9,598 nucleotides of DNA. Source: an uncultured Candidatus Melainabacteria bacterium. Lineage in GTDB: Bacteria; Cyanobacteriota; Vampirovibrionia; Gastranaerophilales; Gastranaerophilaceae. Under the pieces are notes generated by a model. It saw only the letters and a program-made list of their open reading frames with translations. It had not been told where the DNA came from and made no database searches. Below, in pieces: positions 6,176 to 9,598 of the stretch (position 1 is the stretch's first letter; each line of letters starts with the position of its first letter). The translations under genes were made by a program, and so were the position numbers. The stretch covers positions 1 to 9,598 of the forward strand of contig CALBKW010000073.1 in assembly GCA_937895785.1 (NCBI GenBank). The letters are read 5' to 3'.

Positions 6176-7879
6176 TTAATTTTTATATGGTCTTTTTCTA
6201 AATAACATATAAGTATTATCATTATATGATACAGTTTCAATCAAGTCGCATTGTTCTAAGAATATATCTTTTGTATCATCAAAAACTTTGAACAAACTTG
6301 CAAGAATCCTATCATTATGAACAGCCTCGAGAGTAGAGAACTGTTGCTTATATTGCGCTTTTTCTCCTAACGCTTGATTATCAGGTCCGTAAATAAGCAT
6401 TACAACATATCTACCAGCTTCAACTTGGTCAACGTAAGTCTTTTTGATGAAATCATAATACCTTTGTGAAACATGATTATCACTTTGGATTATGTTCAAC
6501 CAAACTTCATCTACATGTCCTTGTTCCATTGCTTGAATTTGATAATCATCATAAACAAGCTTGTTATAAGGCTTTCTAAACTCATGCATAGATTCAAATG
6601 ACGGACATCTTGGAGATGTCGGTGTTTGATATATAAATGACACACTTGACGCAAAAGGTCTATAAACAATATCTCTATTATCCAAACCTCTTGATTGGAA
6701 ATAACTATTTGCATCAATAATTGCATTTGTTTTTGTAATTATATAAGCTGGATCTTTGAATAAGTAATAAGTACTAAATCCAGTAAATATGATTAAAAAT
6801 ATTGCAACATGCCATTTTTTTAATTTTGATAACCCAACCGCAGCTAAAATCATTAGAATTGGAACAATAAAAATAACATATCTTGGTACAAAAACAATTA
6901 CTCTAAGCATGCAAGATATCAAAATTATCAAATACGCAATTGTAATTGTAGCAAAGCCTAAATATAATTTTGCATCTTTTTCTTTAAATGCCCTTATTAA
7001 TGCGCAAATAAAGTAAATTATTGGAACTACAACAGAAATAAAGAATAAGAAATCAATCATTACTGGCAAGTATTGAGTCCAAAACAACATTCCAACTTTT
7101 GCCCCGAAAAAGTTTTGAACATTACCAACAAAATTCACAAATTGAAAATTTGGTATATGGAACATTATAAACTTACTTCTTTGATAAGCATAATAAATAG
7201 CTATTGCAAAATATGGAACTAGTAAAATAAGTTGATAAACTCTATAAGTTAAGTATTCTCTTATTTTTTCTGTTTTTTCTTTTTGAGTTAAAAATAAATA
7301 TAATGTGTAAGATATAACTTGACCTATATTAAAAACAATACCCCCGATTAATAAATACGGTATCAAAGTATTTGTTATTAATAGTTTTACCAAAGATTTT
7401 TTATCACTTTTTGCATCAAAATCAAGCAAGTAATTCATTGATAAAACAGCTAAAAACGTAACCATCATGTACATTCTGACTTCAATTGAATAATAAATCA
7501 TCAATGGACTTACAGCTACCAAAATCGCCGAAATTACGCCTGCAACTTTATCATCTTTGTACATTTTTTTAGCAACAATATAAGTTAGTGGAATCGTAGC
7601 TACACCAAAGATTACAGATGAAAAACGAAGTAAAACTTCTGACGTACCAAATATTTTTAGCCAAAAATGTAAGAAATAGAAGTAAAATGGTGTATGTTGA
7701 AAGTCTTTTGTGAACAAAAAGTTATCAATTCCAAAAGGAAACTGTTGAATTGCAACTAGAATTGAATGACCTTCATCATACCACATCGGGCAATTTGATA
7801 TTGCAACCCTCAACTCTAATCCAAATAATGTTATCAAGCCTATTAATATTGGCACATAGTATTTTCTAAATTTTTCCAT
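6176..7879 (-). CDS. ArnT-like/GT39 (PMT-2 type) membrane glycosyltransferase
   Basis: This 567-residue polytopic membrane protein belongs to the GT-C class of glycosyltransferases, which move a sugar from a polyprenyl-phosphate donor to lipid A, a protein or another envelope acceptor on the outer face of the inner membrane. The first outward loop has the WYDEGHS motif (33-39), with the Asp-Glu pair (35-36) as likely catalytic residues. Then come QHTPFYFYFLHFW (61-73), the LLRFSS segment (83-88) and SPLMIYYSIEVRMY (124-137), all standard GT39 marks. About ten membrane segments run to residue 375, including VPRYVIFIVPILMILAAVG (331-349). A soluble domain of about 190 residues follows. A longer reading frame begins at a TTG codon at 7888 (MCIMEKF); I chose the ATG at 7877-7879 because the promoter ends just before it. 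Sugar and acceptor cannot be read from the sequence; an envelope-glycan role fits the nearby LPS-export gene. Confidence 0.88.
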   Translation of the reverse strand: MEKFRKYYVPILIGLITLFGLELRVAISNCPMWYDEGHSILVAIQQFPFGIDNFLFTKDFQHTPFYFYFLHFWLKIFGTSEVLLRFSSVIFGVATIPLTYIVAKKMYKDDKVAGVISAILVAVSPLMIYYSIEVRMYMMVTFLAVLSMNYLLDFDAKSDKKSLVKLLITNTLIPYLLIGGIVFNIGQVISYTLYLFLTQKEKTEKIREYLTYRVYQLILLVPYFAIAIYYAYQRSKFIMFHIPNFQFVNFVGNVQNFFGAKVGMLFWTQYLPVMIDFLFFISVVVPIIYFICALIRAFKEKDAKLYLGFATITIAYLIILISCMLRVIVFVPRYVIFIVPILMILAAVGLSKLKKWHVAIFLIIFTGFSTYYLFKDPAYIITKTNAIIDANSYFQSRGLDNRDIVYRPFASSVSFIYQTPTSPRCPSFESMHEFRKPYNKLVYDDYQIQAMEQGHVDEVWLNIIQSDNHVSQRYYDFIKKTYVDQVEAGRYVVMLIYGPDNQALGEKAQYKQQFSTLEAVHNDRILASLFKVFDDTKDIFLEQCDLIETVSYNDNTYMLFRKRPYKN

Positions 7880-7888
7880 AATACACAA

Positions 7889-7917
7889 ATTATATGATTA
7901 AAAAAATTATTTATCAA
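7889..7917 (-). promoter_or_regulatory. Consensus promoter of the glycosyltransferase gene, near-leaderless
   Basis: On the minus strand there is TTGATA (7912-7917), a 17-nt spacer, and a perfect TATAAT (7889-7894), with only nine bases (TTGTGTATT) before the ATG at 7877-7879. A start site about seven bases after the -10 box leaves a leader of roughly 0-3 nt, and there is no Shine-Dalgarno site. This also argues against the TTG start at 7888, which would lie directly against the -10 box and upstream of the transcription start. Confidence 0.72.
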
Positions 7918-7944
7918 TTAAAATATTAATTAAAAATGAAGTTT

Positions 7945-7973
7945 TTAGACATTGTTAAAAAGAGAGTTAAAAT
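7945..7973 (+). promoter_or_regulatory. Probable clpB promoter, leaderless type
   Basis: TAAAAT (7968-7973) lies six bases before the clpB ATG. A weak -35 candidate is TTAGAC at 7945-7950 with a 17-nt spacer, or TAGACA with 16. The only purine-rich motif, GAGAG at 7962-7966, is 13 bases from the ATG, too far for a normal Shine-Dalgarno site. No CIRCE (HrcA) or CtsR-type heat-shock operator is visible between 7880 and 7979. Confidence 0.42.
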
Positions 7974-7979
7974 AATAAT

Positions 7980-9598
7980 ATGATAAACTTTGATAACTTA
8001 ACAAATTACTCACAAGAAATTATTTCATCAGCAAGCGCATTGATGAATGCAAAACACAACACTCAAATTGAACCAGAACACATTATGATGGCAATGATTC
8101 AAGATAACGGCATTTCAAGGGATTACCTTACTGAATTAAAACTTTTAAATCAAAATTTTATTAACGCTGTTACTAAAGCAATCACAGATTTTCCAACAGT
8201 AAGTGGGGTTCAAAACACACAACAACTGTTTATGTCAAATAACACTGTTGCGTTACTTGATTTGGCAGAAGAAGCTTCAAAAGAATTGAAAGATGATTTT
8301 ATTTCTATTGAAGATATCCTCCTTGCTATGACTCGACTTGAAAATAGCAATATTAAAAAGTTGTTGAATGACAGTAGAGTTACTTCCAACTCAGTTCTTA
8401 ACGCAATGAAGAAAATAAGAGGTAATAAAAAAGTGGATAATAAAAATGCAGAAGAAAATATGAAAGCGTTGGAAAAATATTCAACCGACCTTACAGAACT
8501 TGCTAGAAAAGGCAAATTAGACCCTGTAATCGGTCGTGATGAAGAAATCCGACGTATTATACAAGTTTTAAACAGACGTACTAAAAACAACCCTGTTCTA
8601 ATTGGTGAACCTGGAGTTGGTAAAACTGCAATTATTGAAGGTTTAGCTCAACGTATGGTTAGAGGCGATGTTCCTGAAAGCTTAAAAAATGATAAGTTAA
8701 TTTCATTAGACTTAGGAGCATTGGTTGCTGGTGCTAAATTTAGAGGTGAATTTGAAGAACGTTTAAAGGCCGTCTTGAAAGAAGTTGAAGAATCAGACGG
8801 ACATATTGTAATGTTTATTGATGAACTTCATACCGTGGTTGGAGCAGGCGCAACTGAAGGTTCAATGGATGCTGGTAACTTGTTAAAACCTATGTTAGCA
8901 AGAGGTGTTTTAAGAACAATCGGTGCAACCACAATTAACGAATATAGAAAATACATTGAAAAAGATCCTGCTTTAGAAAGACGTTTCCAACCTGTTATGG
9001 TTAACGAACCGTCAGTTGAAGATACAATCAGTATTCTACGTGGTTTAAAGGAAAAATATGAAGTTCACCATGGTGTAAGAATACTTGATAGTGCATTAAT
9101 TCAAGCCGCAAAATTATCTGATAGGTACATTACAGACCGTTTCTTACCAGATAAAGCCATTGACTTAATTGATGAAGCTGCATCATCTCTTCGTATTGAA
9201 ATTGATTCAATGCCTGAAGAAATAGATATTATGGCTCGTCAAAAAGTTCAACTTGAAATTGAACGCGAAGCTTTGAAAAAAGAAGACACCAACCCCGATT
9301 GTGAAAGAAAAATTCTTGAAATTTCACAAGAAATTAGCGATTTGGAATCAAAAATCGGTGTTTTAAAAGAACAATGGAACAAAGAAAAGGCTACAATTCA
9401 AGGCGAAGCTTCAATTAAAGAAGAAATTGAACAAGTTAAACTTGAAATTGAAAAAGCTGAACGCAATACCGATTTACAGAAAGCTGCTGAATTAAAGTAT
9501 GGCAAGTTGATGGAGTTACAAAAGAAACTTGAAGACATCCAAGGAACTGATAGGAAAGCTAATCAATTGCTAAAAGAAGAAATTGATGGTGACGACAT
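7980..9598 (+). CDS. clpB: ClpB, ATP-dependent protein disaggregase, 3' end cut by the window
   Basis: This is an Hsp100 chaperone that forms a hexamer in the cytoplasm and, with DnaK, DnaJ and GrpE, pulls aggregated proteins apart. The 539 codons present cover the N-domain (1-145), a linker, the first AAA+ domain (about 160-405) and the coiled-coil middle domain (about 410-530). Visible marks are Walker A GEPGVGKT (209-216), Walker B with Asp281-Glu282 (MFIDELHT), pore loop GAKFRGEFEERL with Phe254 where E. coli has Tyr251, and arginine fingers Arg334-Arg335 (LERRFQP). Positions run three ahead of E. coli ClpB throughout. The long middle domain separates it from ClpA and ClpC. The second AAA+ domain lies beyond the right edge. 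The start is the ATG at 7980, giving MINFDNLTNYSQE, which aligns with the usual N-terminus. It is divergent from the glycosyltransferase gene. A possible internal start is listed at 8417-8435. Confidence 0.96.
   Translation, partial: MINFDNLTNYSQEIISSASALMNAKHNTQIEPEHIMMAMIQDNGISRDYLTELKLLNQNFINAVTKAITDFPTVSGVQNTQQLFMSNNTVALLDLAEEASKELKDDFISIEDILLAMTRLENSNIKKLLNDSRVTSNSVLNAMKKIRGNKKVDNKNAEENMKALEKYSTDLTELARKGKLDPVIGRDEEIRRIIQVLNRRTKNNPVLIGEPGVGKTAIIEGLAQRMVRGDVPESLKNDKLISLDLGALVAGAKFRGEFEERLKAVLKEVEESDGHIVMFIDELHTVVGAGATEGSMDAGNLLKPMLARGVLRTIGATTINEYRKYIEKDPALERRFQPVMVNEPSVEDTISILRGLKEKYEVHHGVRILDSALIQAAKLSDRYITDRFLPDKAIDLIDEAASSLRIEIDSMPEEIDIMARQKVQLEIEREALKKEDTNPDCERKILEISQEISDLESKIGVLKEQWNKEKATIQGEASIKEEIEQVKLEIEKAERNTDLQKAAELKYGKLMELQKKLEDIQGTDRKANQLLKEEIDGDD
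8417..8435 (+). promoter_or_regulatory. Possible internal ribosome site and GTG start for short ClpB
   Basis: AAGAGG (8417-8422) lies ten bases before an in-frame GTG (8433-8435, Val152). With the constant three-residue offset, Val152 matches Val149 of E. coli ClpB, the known GTG internal start that makes the short form lacking the N-domain; a cyanobacterial ClpB is also known to be made in two lengths. The site is weak and the spacing long, so use of this start is inference. Confidence 0.35.

Noticed and set aside
7880..7888. TTG start at 7888 for the glycosyltransferase (MCIMEKF)
   Set aside because: It lies directly against the -10 box and would precede the transcription start; the ATG at 7877-7879 fits better.
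7880..7979. Heat-shock operator (CIRCE or CtsR box) upstream of clpB
   Set aside because: I looked for the TTAGCACTC/GAGTGCTAA inverted repeat and for GGTCAAA-type direct repeats and saw neither.
8210..8590. Minus-strand reading frame of 126 codons inside clpB
   Set aside because: It lies antisense to a highly conserved part of clpB, has a low-complexity Ser/Phe/Leu-rich translation and no ribosome site; it is a shadow frame.
1..9598. CRISPR array, tRNA, rRNA or insertion-sequence ends
   Set aside because: I found no regularly spaced direct repeats, no cloverleaf or conserved rRNA stretch, and no transposase or flanking terminal inverted repeats.

Overview
The window is low-GC bacterial chromosome from a diderm (outer-membrane) lineage. 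It encodes an LptF/LptG-type lipopolysaccharide-export permease, a lipid-linked-sugar glycosyltransferase of the GT39/ArnT-like class, and the disaggregase ClpB. The AT-richness, gene style and the cytosolic-looking HELGH proteins remind me of gut Gastranaerophilales (Melainabacteria/Vampirovibrionia). That assignment is impression-level inference; no marker gene here proves it.

Layout, left to right. Bases 1-151 are non-coding and hold a minus-strand terminator. Bases 152-3490 carry a tandem pair of paralogous minus-strand genes encoding large proteins. Each has a conserved N-terminal motif, a helical segment, a beta-rich middle with D/K-NGK turns, and a C-terminal HELGH zinc-metallopeptidase-like domain. 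They lie 21 bp apart and 60 bp behind the LptF/LptG gene (3551-4672), so one minus-strand transcription unit ending at the hairpin near 103-125 is likely. A divergent promoter region (4673-4820) separates this from a plus-strand two-gene cassette. The cassette encodes a phage tail-fibre-like protein (4821-5822) and a small, partly charged helical protein (5832-6140), with its own strong promoter and a bidirectional terminator (6141-6172). A convergent minus-strand membrane glycosyltransferase follows (6176-7879), then a second divergent promoter region and the 5' two-thirds of clpB (7980 to the right edge).

Two systems stand out. First, the duplicated HELGH proteins are an unrecognised family, possibly exported or toxin-like metallopeptidases, sitting directly behind an LPS-export gene. 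Second, a stand-alone tail-fibre cassette has no other phage gene beside it. The control regions are also consistent: three genes (permease, glycosyltransferase, clpB) have a -10 box only 6-9 nt before their ATG and no usable Shine-Dalgarno site, which suggests leaderless mRNAs. The two metallopeptidase genes and both cassette genes instead have clear Shine-Dalgarno sites.
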